64,000 nucleotides of DNA from Hymenoscyphus infarciens (lineage: Eukaryota; Ascomycota; Leotiomycetes; Helotiales; Helotiaceae): positions 1-64,000 of the forward strand of contig LLCB01000157.1 in the NCBI GenBank assembly GCA_001414345.1, in the 5' to 3' direction. The position numbers and the translations under genes were made by a program. The notes beneath the pieces were generated by a model, which ran no database searches, was not told the origin of the DNA, and was given only the letters and a program-made list of their open reading frames with translations. Below are positions 20,422 through 32,304 of this stretch, piece after piece. The first letter of the stretch is position 1; each line of letters starts with the position of its first letter.

Positions 20422-21579
20422 ATGTTTTATTTTGGCTGTCCGGCGAATGAGGATCTCGACTGGAAAGAAGATGGCCTTCTTGGGTCTTTCAGTGCACCTT
20501 TCATTCGATTGGCGAGGCTTCCAAAGACTCAGCCAAGTGCACTTTCCAATGTCGAAGAAACACCATCAGCCTCAGTCTTCGATATCCCGCAATGGAGATC
20601 ATTCCCCCTCGAACCAAAACACCTGACAACTGGCTTCTCCCAGGGTTATTGTTGGCAACCGGAATATCAGGGAGCATCCTTCTTCTCAGTCTCTGATGTT
20701 GGCGCTTTCGTGGAAGAACTATCCCAGAACAATACTCAGAATAGCCTGGCCTCGCAAAGACCAAAGCGTGGAAAGAAGCCGGTAAAGAAATTGAAGAAGA
20801 ACAATGGGGATGCTTTAGATAGTCAGCTTTCAAATTCCGAATTGGTGGACGAGGTAGTCTCACAATTCTACGAAGAGTCATATGCTCGACATGAGGAGGT
20901 TCCTTCATCCCAACTCGTACCCGCCGCATCCCAAGGGAGCTCGCAATACTCAAGCTCAGAATCTTACTCATTCGACACCACCTCATCAGCAAAATTCGAT
21001 CGAAAAGACCCTCCCAAATCCGGACCACTCAGCCACCTAAAAGACTTCCCAAACTCATTCTACCTCGACTCAATCCAACCTCAAGTCATGACAGTCAATC
21101 TCATAGTCGGCATCATCTCCATACCAGAACCACGATCCATCAGAACCAAACGCGGAGCAAAAGTAGAACTCATCGAAGCCCTTGTAGGAGACGAAACGAA
21201 ATCAGGCTTTGGAATCAATTTTTGGATAGGTTCCTCGCAATCTCCTGATTTGAAGGAGTCAATTGGATCATTACGACCTCAGGATGTGGTCCTTATGCGA
21301 AATGTGGCTTTGAATAGTTTTCGTGGAAAGGTGTATGGTCAGAATTCGAGGAAGGGGTTTACGACTGTACATCTCCTTTATAGAAGTAGGGTTGATCGGA
21401 GTGATACTTCTGGATATTATACCAGGAGTGATTTTACAGCAGACAACTCCTTAAACTCGCAACTGGCTAAGACTAAGTCGGTGAGAGAATGGGTTTTGAG
21501 GTTTCTTGGGGGTGGAGGTCGGAGTAGGAAGCGGGGGGCGGAAACACAGGATAGTCTTCTTCCTCCAGATACTCAATAG
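20422..21579 (+). CDS. Hypothetical protein with a probable OB-fold nucleic-acid-binding domain
   Basis: A single exon of 385 residues from ATG 20422; an in-frame ATG at 20374 would add 16 residues. The first third opens with MFYFGCPANEDLDW and aromatic-rich segments. A basic KRGKKPVKKLKK patch and a Ser-rich acidic linker follow. A globular C-terminal domain runs from about VMTVNLIVGIISI to TTVHLLYR: alternating hydrophobic strands with Gly turns and a DVVLMRNVALNSFRGKVYG segment, which resembles OB-folds of ssDNA-binding proteins. The C-terminus ends in Gly/Arg and basic residues. I do not recognise a named family, so a role in DNA binding is an inference from the fold-like pattern. Codon use and GC match neighbouring genes. 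Confidence 0.75.
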   Translation: MFYFGCPANEDLDWKEDGLLGSFSAPFIRLARLPKTQPSALSNVEETPSASVFDIPQWRSFPLEPKHLTTGFSQGYCWQPEYQGASFFSVSDVGAFVEELSQNNTQNSLASQRPKRGKKPVKKLKKNNGDALDSQLSNSELVDEVVSQFYEESYARHEEVPSSQLVPAASQGSSQYSSSESYSFDTTSSAKFDRKDPPKSGPLSHLKDFPNSFYLDSIQPQVMTVNLIVGIISIPEPRSIRTKRGAKVELIEALVGDETKSGFGINFWIGSSQSPDLKESIGSLRPQDVVLMRNVALNSFRGKVYGQNSRKGFTTVHLLYRSRVDRSDTSGYYTRSDFTADNSLNSQLAKTKSVREWVLRFLGGGGRSRKRGAETQDSLLPPDTQ

Positions 21580-22572
21580 TCATTATTCCCATCCTCCTTC
21601 ATACTTTCCTCACAAACTTGGACGATGTCACGCGACGCTATCCTTTCACTTCCTCGGGAAAATATGAGCTGTTTACTAGAGCCCGTAGAACCGGGAAAGG
21701 TTTAAGAGTAGTTATCTAGTAACATCATCTGGATAAAGTTATTTCTCGAAAAAGCTGAGATAGCTTGATTAGGTAATACTATTAATAAAATATCGAGGGA
21801 GTTACTAACGATTATCGTATCAAGTAGAACTTAATTAATAATAACTTAATATATATAATATATCGAGTCATGTGATCGCTAAATAGCAAATCCGTGCCGA
21901 TAGCTGCTAGAATCTATAGATTCTATTAGACTCGACTTTAAATAAAGTTATATACTTTTTATTAATATAATACTATAATATAAATAAGTACTTAGCTCTC
22001 TTAAAGTTAATAATCTAGATTTATTAATATAGTAATTATATAAAAGAGGATTAGCTTTAGAAAAAAAGAGTAAGTTATATTATATAACTTATATAGAGCT
22101 ACTAACTTCAAAAAGCTAATATATATTAATAATCGTCTCTTTTCTACTAACGATATATCGTGCTAATTATTTAGAGTAAGAGAGTATTAATTTATATCAA
22201 GAGCTAATTATCGATAATTTATTAATATAAAAGTATTAGTGTCTAAGTCTAATTAGAGATAAAAAGTTAGAAGAGAAAAAATAGAGTTTATATTTTATTG
22301 TTTTTATCTAATAATAATTTAAGAGATAAGATTATTCTAAGAGCGTATATGAATTTAAATCTAATCGTCTTATTATAACTTACGTTTATTCTTTTATACT
22401 ATTCAGAGCAAATTAGGTCTTCTTAGGTGTATAACTTACCACACATAAGAACAAATATCCTCATATGAAACAATAGCAAAAGTACAAAAGTGAAATTAGC
22501 ATTCTAGATCTGTATCTCGGCACCAGAATTGATTCTACCCCCCAACTTCATCCCATCCCATGCCTATCTCTA
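21580..22572. other. AT-rich, RIP-like island without genes
   Basis: From about 21720 to 22440 the sequence is extremely rich in TA dinucleotides and poor in CA/TG, with no open frame. This is what RIP leaves of a repeat. Composition returns to normal sharply at both sides. I cannot recognise LTRs, terminal inverted repeats or coding remnants. Confidence 0.6.
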
Positions 22573-23775
22573 TCATGAATCAAAGAGGAATCCTCCTAGT
22601 CCCTGGGGAGTTCTCACCCTCTTCAGAACCACCGGCATCACTTTCAGCCCAACCTGTACACCTTTGTCATCGTACAAATGACGTCCGTCCACGACGTTTG
22701 ATATGCTGCTATCGAAATCGCACAATAAGGCCTTACCCAAAGCAAGACGTATGTTTGTTGTCATGCTTGGACTTTTGGCCTTCTGACTTTTAATATCACC
22801 TCGTTCCATAATTGTACGACGTACAGATTCTTTCATGCTTGAGCGATCGGTCGTCAGAATCTCCCTGACAGTCTGGGTCGCCGTAGCATGCAGGAGTCCT
22901 TTTCGTTGGCCCTCGTGAGCTTCATGAATAATATGTTTATCATGTATAAGACCTTCAACAGCCTGTCCCTGGTCCATTCTCGCAAATCCCTCCAACCGTC
23001 CAAAATAGGCAAAGTTAACTCCCCTCGGCTGCCTTTTGGGTAATATCTCAGGCGCTCGGTAATTAAAATAGTCACTGCCTGCCAAGTTACCAGGACGGGG
23101 ACCAGTGCCATATAATCGAATTCTCTCCATCAGCACTTTCGTAAGCGTTTCAAAGGAGTGTGCTGCTGTTGGATCGGTCTCTGTATCGCGATATTTGGTG
23201 GTCGTCTCCTGAACAGTGTGGGGAGTCAATGACCACCTGAAACCCAAGGCAATAGTCGTTACTCCATCCGCCTGCATGATTCTCAATTGTGTGGAAGTCG
23301 AAGCGCTGTAAAACTTCCCTTGATTCTTGAAGAATTGCGTAGTATTCTGGTTGCTAAGCTGCACGCTCCAGATCTTTGCCGTGTGGAAAAACGTGAGGAA
23401 ATTTCCTTCGGAGTCGAAATGGTGGGCGATGTTTACCTGTTTACCTCTGCAATAGGGACAGGTCGCGTGTTCTTTCTTGTTCGACGTTTTGAGCCACTCG
23501 GTTATGCAATTGCGGCAGAATTCGTGGTTGCAACTCAGGACCCTCACTCTGTCTTGCTCTTTGATAGGTTCGTAACAGATTGGGCAAGGGTTGACGTCTT
23601 TTTTGGGCTCCGTAGTTTTGGTATTGGTGATGGCTATGGCATCTTCTTTCCATGATTTTCTCCTTGGCGGTCCCTCGGTTTCGCGGACTGGATCTGCCAT
23701 CTTTGCGGGTGGGGGGTTGAAAGTTTTGAGGATAGAAGCCATGATTGTGTTCATGCACGTTGTACTTATATCCAT
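22573..23775 (-). CDS. RING-finger (C3HC4) protein, probable E3 ubiquitin ligase
   Basis: A single exon of 400 residues. The RING domain spans about residues 64-109 with ligands C64, C67, C82, H84, C87, C90, C106 and C109 (CPIC ... CNHEFCRNC ... CPYC), all present. Such domains recruit a ubiquitin-charged E2; the substrate is unknown. The 290 residues after the RING have no family I recognise. They are rich in polar and basic residues, with a conserved-looking LALGKALLCDFD segment near the C-terminus. The start is the first ATG of the frame; a second in-frame Met lies 11 residues in. The gene stands alone between an AT-rich island and a gene-poor stretch. Confidence 0.85.
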   Translation of the reverse strand: MDISTTCMNTIMASILKTFNPPPAKMADPVRETEGPPRRKSWKEDAIAITNTKTTEPKKDVNPCPICYEPIKEQDRVRVLSCNHEFCRNCITEWLKTSNKKEHATCPYCRGKQVNIAHHFDSEGNFLTFFHTAKIWSVQLSNQNTTQFFKNQGKFYSASTSTQLRIMQADGVTTIALGFRWSLTPHTVQETTTKYRDTETDPTAAHSFETLTKVLMERIRLYGTGPRPGNLAGSDYFNYRAPEILPKRQPRGVNFAYFGRLEGFARMDQGQAVEGLIHDKHIIHEAHEGQRKGLLHATATQTVREILTTDRSSMKESVRRTIMERGDIKSQKAKSPSMTTNIRLALGKALLCDFDSSISNVVDGRHLYDDKGVQVGLKVMPVVLKRVRTPQGLGGFLFDS

Positions 23776-25198
23776 GGAGCTGTGTTGATTTCTGATTCAC
23801 CTTGGGAAATTATCTTTTCGGGACGTGTCAACTACACATATTGGGTGAAGCACAAAAAGAAAGGTAAGGGCATGGGGAGACAGTAATTCACTAGTCCCCA
23901 GGGGATATTTTAGGGATTGCCCACCCCTACCTAAGACACTTCATCAAACTCCATTGCTCATCTAAGTATCCAGTGTCCCCAAGCGTAACCACTAGCACCT
24001 CCCCATTGTAGATTTTCTACAAATCGACAATTTAGCTAGTCACTAGAATTACGGGTTTCCAGTTTATGGTTTGTCTTTTGAACTGTAGAATGATTCTTTT
24101 CAACTTAAGTTGCGCTATTGAGAAATCGCTATTGAGAAATCCCATCAGAAACTTGACTTGAAGATTAATCAGGTATGTATGTTGGGATGAAGAAGGTTAT
24201 TATTTGGAAAGAGGCTGTTGAATGAAGAATTTGAAACTCGATTATTAGAATCCACAGTTTCCAGTGGTTTAGCACCCAAGGTTTCAACAAAAAAAATTGA
24301 CCAACTCTGTTTCACAAAGTTCCTTCATCCCAAATTGTGTGGAGTGAGTTCTTTCATTTCACTTCTTGATGCTACAAGACTGCAAGAGTAGGTCGCGCTA
24401 CGGACTCTAGATGTAATTTCAATAGCTCGCTACATCCTGAACTGGTCTGGTAAATCACACCATCATGTCAAACAAGCCTATTTACTTTCTTTTTCCCTCC
24501 TGGTTGTGCACCTGCGTACTATGGTTCGCACGCCCCTTGGTAGCAGCTTTTATAATTGGACCAAGTTCTCCCACCTTACGCATACTTACCCCATTCTTCC
24601 ATACCGTTCTCGTAGCCTCCGACTTACTACCTCCCGCTCCAATTGAAGATAAACCTTGCGTTACCTCGTTTACATCCATTTTTAAAACTGGTTTATTTTT
24701 TTCTGCAGTTTTGTATACATAGCAAAGAAGCTTCCTAGTTTCACAAATGGCCCGAGGTCGAAAGCACATTATGTTTGAGGTATGTAATGAATGATAGATG
24801 GTCAGAATTTAGCTGTGCTTTATAACATTTGGTCTTAAAAGTCCACGGAGATAGTGAGCTATATATAAAGTTTCTATTGATTGAGCGATTTTTCTTCTTT
24901 ATTCAAGTGCTGGTTGGGATTTGTTTTTTAGTATTGGTTGGTTAATTAGTTGTTGGTGAGTCGGTTAACAAGTTGGTTGCCAAGTTGTTAAATTCTTGGT
25001 ATTATGGTATTATATTAGATATATCTTATTTGGAAAAAGACCCAGAGACCTGAAGAAGCTGGGAGTCTGAGCTGAAAGTCGAGAGAACCTCGAACTCCGG
25101 GTTTCAATATTAATTGCGAAACTAGTGAGCAATGTTGCCTATTTTAGGGTTTGTTAAGCCTCAGAGATTCTGCTGTATAGAAACCCCCCCTTGTACTC
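23776..25198. other. Gene-poor spacer with one doubtful small frame
   Basis: No well-supported gene is present. A minus-strand frame at 24482-24769 (95 codons, ATG start, Gly/Lys-rich C-terminal part) overlaps a plus-strand frame at 24465-24722; neither shows a family motif. A 14-bp word, GCTATTGAGAAATC, is directly duplicated at about 24113-24140. Confidence 0.35.
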
Positions 25199-25654
25199 CT
25201 ACGGACCTGGAGCAGCGAAAAGTGGAAAATTATTGGAAGCTTTAATTATCTTGGTTGTCTCCTCCAGAATTTCCGCGCCCGCCTTTTTGGCCGAATTTCT
25301 CGTCTCTTCCAGTTCTTGAATCATATAGGTACCTCTCTGACCCCACACAATATCTTCGGCCTTTTCGCCACGTTTCGCCAGCCTTGCAATTTTATCATCT
25401 AGTCGTTTGATAGATTCTATTTGGTGCTTTTGGATGAAAACCAAAGCTCTCCCTAGCAAGATGTCGATCTTCCTATCAGAGGGCAACTTCCTGTCAAATT
25501 TCGCGTCCTGTAGTTTCGATGTGCTTTCTGAAATAACATTCAAAATCTCATCCTCTATCACGCTCCCATCTTCAAGAAGCTTCTCCGCTTCAGGTAACCG
25601 GCGTTCAAAGTTTCTTATGTGTTTACTTTCGAGTTCCTCAAAGGGGCTTTCCAT
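25199..25654 (-). CDS. Small hypothetical coiled-coil protein
   Basis: A single exon of 151 residues with an ATG at 25654. The sequence is dominated by Glu, Lys, Leu and Ile in heptad-like spacing (for example KLLEDGSVIEDEILNVI and ESIKRLDDKIARLAK), so an alpha-helical or coiled-coil structure is likely. No signal peptide or membrane segment is seen. I recognise no family. It could be the conserved part of a larger gene, but the frame has a clean start and stop and no flanking exon candidates. Low GC flanks and the neighbouring retroelement mark this as a gene-poor region. Confidence 0.55.
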   Translation of the reverse strand: MESPFEELESKHIRNFERRLPEAEKLLEDGSVIEDEILNVISESTSKLQDAKFDRKLPSDRKIDILLGRALVFIQKHQIESIKRLDDKIARLAKRGEKAEDIVWGQRGTYMIQELEETRNSAKKAGAEILEETTKIIKASNNFPLFAAPGP

Positions 25655-26263
25655 GGCAGAGCTGCTTATTTCTTTGAAAGTTGGCAGTTTCAGAGGTAAA
25701 TGAGTATTACAAGGAAGGAAAGTTTGAGAATCTTATGCTTTTTGAAGTTGAGGAACAGTCGTCATCTTAGAAGCCTTGGTAGAGCGTCATTTTCTTTGTG
25801 TTTGTTCTGAAATATGAAAGAAGAGAATGTTGGTGTGAACGAAGAATGCTATATTTATAGTAGAGAGTCTGACTCATCGCTGTGAAAGATTGAAATTCCA
25901 ATGAATCATGAACTCTTATTAAGCTCCATGTAAGATACACGAGGAAAAGTCTAGTCAGTAAGGTTCTCTTCGCCAACGTGGAAATGAATGAAAAATGATC
26001 ATATCAGCTTAACAGGCCATGAACAAGCGAATTAACCCGAGGGAGAATTTTTATATACATAGCCTTGAAGCGCAGACATGCAACCAGTGTGGTATAGCAG
26101 CTCTCCTTGTACCCCAAATCAATATCCACAACCGGCAAGGGGTACTTTGTTACTTCTCCTTCCAGGTACTCGGGAGCATTTCCGTGTACCTAGAAATTTC
26201 AAGGAAAGCTTATCAACCCCCCCTTTGTATATTATCAGTCAAGCCTCCAACCCAGTTCCGGCA
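25655..26263. other. Intergenic flank of the retroelement
   Basis: Ordinary-composition spacer ending at the TAAAT target duplication. Small overlapping frames have no supporting features. The contrast in base composition with the element to its right is very sharp. Confidence 0.4.
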
Positions 26264-26268
26264 TAAAT
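26264..26268. repeat. Target-site duplication TAAAT, left copy
   Basis: TAAAT directly precedes the 5' LTR and recurs directly after the 3' LTR (34171-34175), as expected for a 5-bp LTR-retrotransposon target duplication. Confidence 0.85.
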
Positions 26269-26398
26269 TGTTGAACATCCGTACCTGTTACGTAATGTAG
26301 GTCTTCCCAAACCCTCTTATATATAAGTAGAGAGTAATTCCCCTCTAGAATTACTTAAGTAATATAATAATATTAAACCTTATACTATCCTTTTAATA
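26269..26398 (+). repeat. 5' LTR (130 bp)
   Basis: It starts TGTTGAACAT and ends TTTAATA; the matching 3' LTR starts TATTAAACAT and ends TTCAACA. Both are exactly 130 bp. I count about 18 differences by eye, all transitions. A TATATATAAG word inside may be the promoter. Confidence 0.92.
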
Positions 26399-26410
26399 GG
26401 TTATAAGCCT
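26399..26410 (+). other. Primer-binding site for a half initiator-Met tRNA
   Basis: GGTTATAAGCCT starts immediately after the 5' LTR. With two RIP-type transitions it equals the complement of the initiator-tRNA anticodon-arm region (GGTTATGAGCCC), the half-tRNA priming used by copia-type elements. Confidence 0.6.
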
Positions 26411-26689
26411 AGAATTCTATCTTAGACTTATTAATTAAATTACTACTAAGTCTCTAAATAATTCCTTAACCTAGTATAAGCATATTCTACTAATAGATAT
26501 ATAAGTTATTATAATTTAAAAACAGGATCTCTTATATCTATTATACCTAGTATTACTACCCCTATTTCATCTTAACACATGTTATAATAAAAGTACTAAG
26601 GCACCTAAGTACTAAAATACTAGATCAACTCCTAACCTAGCTTATACAGCTTCTTAGTAGTAAAAACTTAGCGACCTTAAAGAAGTTAA

Positions 26690-29600
26690 AAAACACTAAC
26701 CTCTTAATATACTACCTAGATAGCTTATGAAATTATATTAATATAAGTGAAAAATTTGAAATAAATATTTTAGAAGAAATAAGGTTTTAGAAGATTATTA
26801 AGAGCTAATTTAAGATAAGTCGAGAAAGGCTAGAAGTAGCTTTAAAAAGACGCTTCCTAGTCTATTAAATAATAAAGAAGATAAGATAGTACTTACTTAT
26901 ATTATACTTTAGACCTAATCTTTTTCCTTATTATACTTAAACTCTTCTTTAAACTTATCTTAAATACTTTTATAAAAACAACCTACTTAAAGACTCTAAC
27001 TATATACCCTCTAATCTAGAATCTAAATCTAAATCTAAAACTAAATCTAAAACTAATACTAGCTCTAATACTACTAAATTATTCTTATTAGAAAACGAAC
27101 TTCTTTCTCCTTCTCTAAGCTCTATAAACATCTTTAGACTCTATACTAAAGAACCTTTATCTATTACTCTTACCTTCTCTACTCTTAGCCTACTTAGCTC
27201 TTCTTAATTATATCTATTAAAAATTAAACTTAGAATAATATTTAAGAGCTCGATAAAGCTAACTAGACTAAATAAGAAAGACGAGTTATTAACAGCTTCT
27301 ATATTAAAGACTACTATTATAAATAGCTTATTACTTATAAGAAGTAGTAACTAGATACTCTTCTAATAGTATAAGCTATAGGTCTTAGATAAGCTACTAT
27401 CCTAGAGCTAATAGCTATTAAAAAGAAAGAATATAAAAAGGAGGATAAAAAATAGGTTAAATTCTTAGACGTTAGATCTTATATAATATATAGTAAATAT
27501 AGCTTTTTAGCTAAGAACTATATTAAGAATAATAGTAATAATGTCTTATAACTTCTTATAAAACTTAAGAATAGATTTTAGCTTAAAAGATTAATATAAT
27601 TTAATTAACTTATAAGTAAGCTCTTATCTTTATAGCTTAACGTTTTTACCTCTATCTAAGAGTATAACTCTTAGTTCCTCTAGATTAATTATAAGCTCTT
27701 ACTTATCTTACTAGACACTAAACTTAAAGATCCTTAGTTTAGTTAACTTTATATATTTAGCCTTACTCTAGTATATAATACTTTTAAAAGATATTAAGCC
27801 TAGACTTATAACTATATTAATAATACTAGTTATATTATATCTATTAGTAAACTTATAATAGTAGTCTAAAAGAAGGAATAATATATAACCATAGATACTA
27901 ATAATATAATAATAGGTATACTTACTTATAAATAATCTAGAACTAATAAAATACTAAAATATATATACTATAATAAAATATATTATTTAGAAGTAAACTA
28001 TATTAAGAAATATCCTTACCTAAAGCTAGTTTATAATAAGTAAATAGCTAATAAGGCAGCTATAAAAGCTACTAAACATAAGAAGCGTCCTTACCTTTAA
28101 GATAATACCTAGAATTAGAAAAAGAAGTTAAAAGATAAGAATACTAAAACTACTACTATAGTATTTATAAGACTATTAGTTATTAACTAAAATAATAAAG
28201 TTAACTACTACTTTATCTCTTATTAGGCTTAGATAGTATATCTTATGTTAAATCTTAAAGTACTAAGAGCTTTAATATCTAAATCCTTATTATAAAGATA
28301 GATTATTAATAGTAGATATTCTAAATCTATTTATTACTAAAAATCACTTTTTATAAATCTAGAGCTTCTAGACTTTAATAAACTATAAGTAGTAGTAGGT
28401 ATTAGTAGAATATAATTACCTATTATCTTTAAAAGAATAGTAAAGTTAGTAGTAGAAATAGAAACTAGACTATAGATACTACTACTTTTTAATATACTCT
28501 ACTATCTTACTCTAGAAGTAAACCTTCTCTCTTTTTTATAGCTATTAAATAAAAGACTTTAGATAGACTTATAGAAAATATATAAGTATATTTAAACCTT
28601 ACTAAATACTAAAACCTTATATATCTATAAACTTACTATTAAAGGTAACCTCTAAATATTAATACTAGAAACTCTTCCTAGTACTATAATTTAGCTTATA
28701 GAGCGTAAAGGACTTCTAGTACTTCTAAGCTAATATAAGCTTCTACTACGCTCTTATCTATACTCTAAAACATTAGCTAAAGCCTAAATCGCTTATACTA
28801 ATAAGCTAGTAAATATAACTTAGTATACTTACTTAGAATATATAAGTAATAAAGTAATTAAGATACTTTATAAAAGATCTTATAACATAGATAAAAAGAT
28901 ATATATAGAAGGCTATATCTATACTACTTATATAAAAGAGCGTATAAAATTAGTTCCTTATCTAGGCTATATAGAGCCTAGATAATACTCTATAGAATTA
29001 GTATATATAGACGTTATAGGACCTTTAAAACCTAGACTATTTAGTTTTCGATACTAGGTATACTTTTACTATAATAAAACAAAAGACGTAGAAGCTTATA
29101 GTATAAAATATAAAAGTAATATATTAGCCTGTTTTAAGAAATATAAGGCTATCTACGAGTGCTTTAAACAACGGATCTATTATATTTATAGTGATAATAA
29201 GAGTGAATATATTAGTACTACTCTTAACGAATATCTTAAGAAAGAAGGTATTATACTTAAAACTATAATCTTAAATAATCTTAAGATAAATAAAGCTATT
29301 AAACACCTAGGCTAAACCTTATAGTAGATAATAGAGATAATAAGAAAGTATTATCTTAACTTTTATATTAACTACTTTTAGTCTAAATTATTATAAACCT
29401 TTATCTATTTTTACTAAAGATATATTTATATAGCTACTAAAATTTCCCTCTTTAAGGCTATTACTAGCTTATACCTTTATATTAATTATTTAAGAATTAT
29501 AGAGTTATAGTATATAGTTCTTAAAAATAAGCTTAAAAAGAGTAAGTCTAAAGAGGCTTAAACCTTTTCTAGACGCTTAATAAGCTATAAAGGAGATTAT

Positions 29601-31920
29601 ATTAAATAGATCTAGACTATTAATAAGAAAATCGTTTAAGCTAATAATATTTATATCGACGAAATATAAGTCGACTTATAAGAGAAAGAACTAGTACTTA
29701 AAGTCTCTACTTCTAAGATTACTTTAGACTAATAACTTAATAAAGCAGATCCTAATTAATAACGAAGTAAGAACCTTAAAGCTAACTTTATATTTAAAAT
29801 TAAGAGAGCTACTATAGATGTTACTAAAGTAGTTATAAAGCTAATTAAGAAGTCTTATAAATATAAGTTATAGACTACTAGTAAGATATATTAGTAGGAG
29901 ATAAAAGATTAAAGACCTATATACTTCTAAGAGGAAGGGGTTAAATAAAGAAACTATAAGTATACTTAAGACTAGGCTACTTATTACCTTTGCCTAAGCT
30001 TAAAGGCTCTAGATTCATAGAGCTATTAGATTTAGAAAACGACATCTTAGTACTTTGTTAAAATAAAGAAGTAATACCCCTATCTACTCTACTACTACCG
30101 AAGCCTATAATCGTTATATACTATAATCTAGCTATACTTACTACTATAAGAGTATTAAGATTATAAGTATATTAGAAGTTATAATCCTCTATAGACGACA
30201 ATAGCTTTAATCTTAATAGTTTAAAAACCTTACTAGATAATATAGTAGACTATATAGACGACTATAGCCTTCAACCTACACTCTTATCTAACCTACTACT
30301 ATTCACTCTTATCTATTAACTAATCGATAAGACCTACTTTATAGTAGTACTACTAGCCTAGGTATAAAATAACGTCTTTAAGCCTTAAACCTATAAGTAG
30401 GCCTATATATATACTAAAGCTTAAAAGTAGATAGAAGCTAAAAATAAGGAAATCGATTCTATTAAGGAAAATAGTACCTAGAAGGAGGTTAAGAGACTTA
30501 TAAACTAAAGGGTTCTTATAAGTAGATAGGTTTATAAACTTAAGATAGGTAATAAAGGTTAGATTATTTAGTATAAGGCTCGCTAGGTAGTTTACAGTTT
30601 TAAATAAGAAGAAGGTATTAACTTTAATAAAACTTTTACTACTATTATAAAGCCTATAAGCTATAAACTTATATTTATAATTACTACTACCTTAAACTAG
30701 GAGATTAAGTAAATAGATATAAAAACTATATTCTTATATAGAGATATTAAAGAAGAAGTTTATATAGAGTTTCTTAATAGTAGAGAGGATAGTATAAAAG
30801 TCTATAAACTTAAAAAAGTACTTTATAGTCTAAAGTAGGCACCTAAAGTCTAGTATAATACTCTTTATAGTTTCCTAAAAACCTTTGGTTTTAAACCTCT
30901 TAATATAGATACTAGCGTCTTCTACTATAAAGATATTATTATTATAGCCTATATTAATAACCTTCTTATTATTAGAGGATTACTATAGGAAATTAATAAA
31001 GTGAAAAAGGTATTAAACACTTACTTTAAAATATTAGATCTTAGTCTAGTAGTCTACTATCTAAGTATAATAGTAACTTAAGATAAGGAATATTAAATAC
31101 TTTACTTAGGATAATAAGCCTATATTAAGAAAATACTACAAGATTTCGATATACTTAATATAAAGATATATCATATACTAATAGAGGCTAATAATTATCT
31201 TATAGCTACTCTTAAAGACTATAAAAGCTTTAAACCTTTTAGATAATAATACTAATTAGCTATTAGTTCTCTTATATATACTATACTTAGTACTTGACTA
31301 GATATTATCTACTCTATATCTATTATAAGTAGATTCTTATCTAATTTAACTAATAAATATTAGATAGTAGTAAAACGAATTATATATTATCTTAAGAGTA
31401 TTATAAGCTACGACTTAGTGTTTTAAAGTAAGCTTAAAAGACTTATAAGCTATTTAGATACTAACTAGGCTAGATATTATAAAACTAGACAATCTACTTC
31501 TAAATACCTCTTTAATATTAGTAGTAGTACTATCTTATAGTTATCTAAAAGATAGGCTATAGTCTTACTATTCTTATATAAAGCGGAACTTAAGAGAGAG
31601 ATAAATACTATAAACGAAGCTATTTAGCTACGACGTCTCTTAGATTAGCTTATCTTAGAGACTAAACTAAGAGTTACTATAGTAATCCTTTATAATAATT
31701 AAGAGGTTATAGTACTTATAAAAAACCCTATCTATTATAACTATACTAAGTATATTACTACCTAAGACGTTAAGGTTAGAGAAGTATAAGCTAAAGGATA
31801 TATAAACCTTATATTTATTAGTATAAAAGAGTAAGTAGTAAATAGACTTATAAAACCCTTTCCTAGGAATACTTTTAAGAAGTTCTAATTCTTAATAGGT
31901 ATTAAGAAGAGGGGTGTTTA
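26690..31920 (+). pseudogene. Gag-Pol of the copia element, RIP-inactivated
   Basis: Read through TAA/TAG codons, the plus strand shows in order: a Lys/Ser/Thr-repeat gag region (about 27005-27065); a zinc-knuckle remnant (about 27955-28010) with Tyr codons where Cys is expected; an integrase core (about 28995-29330) including a YSDNKSEYIS segment; reverse transcriptase (about 30640-31000) with DIKTIFLY, YKLKKVLYSLK-APKV and an AYINNLLI segment in place of the usual Tyr-Val-Asp-Asp; and RNase H (about 31440-31860) with STSKYLFN and AELKREI. Substitutions are those expected from C-to-T changes on either strand. The region ends near LIGIKKRGV followed by a purine-rich GAAGAGGGG tract. It is non-functional. 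Boundaries are approximate because the start is destroyed. Confidence 0.85.
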
Positions 31921-32304
31921 AAAGCTTAGTAGAGTATCGCTATTACCTCGCACTCGCTTAAAAATACTATAGAAGCTATATCTAATACTTTAAAGAAAAC
32001 AAAAGAAGGTTATATAATATACTCTTTATACTTATACTATTATACCTTTAGATACTAAAGAATAGATCTAGTACTTAAAAAACGTTTTTTATTATAGTTT
32101 TTAAAAGTTATATAACTATATAGCATGAATTATAAGAGGAGATTATATTACTAAGACTAACGATTTATATTACATAGTTAGCTACCTAGCGCTCTAGCTA
32201 CTATACTAACTACTTATATATATCTAATACTTAAACATCTTATAATTAAACTCTCTCTATTATCTATAAATTATCTTTTTTTAAATACTTATCTTACTTA
32301 AAAA

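Noticed and set aside
24465..24769. Opposing small frames (85 codons plus, 95 codons minus)
   Set aside because: They occlude each other and neither has homology or splice partners that I recognise; kept only as a note.
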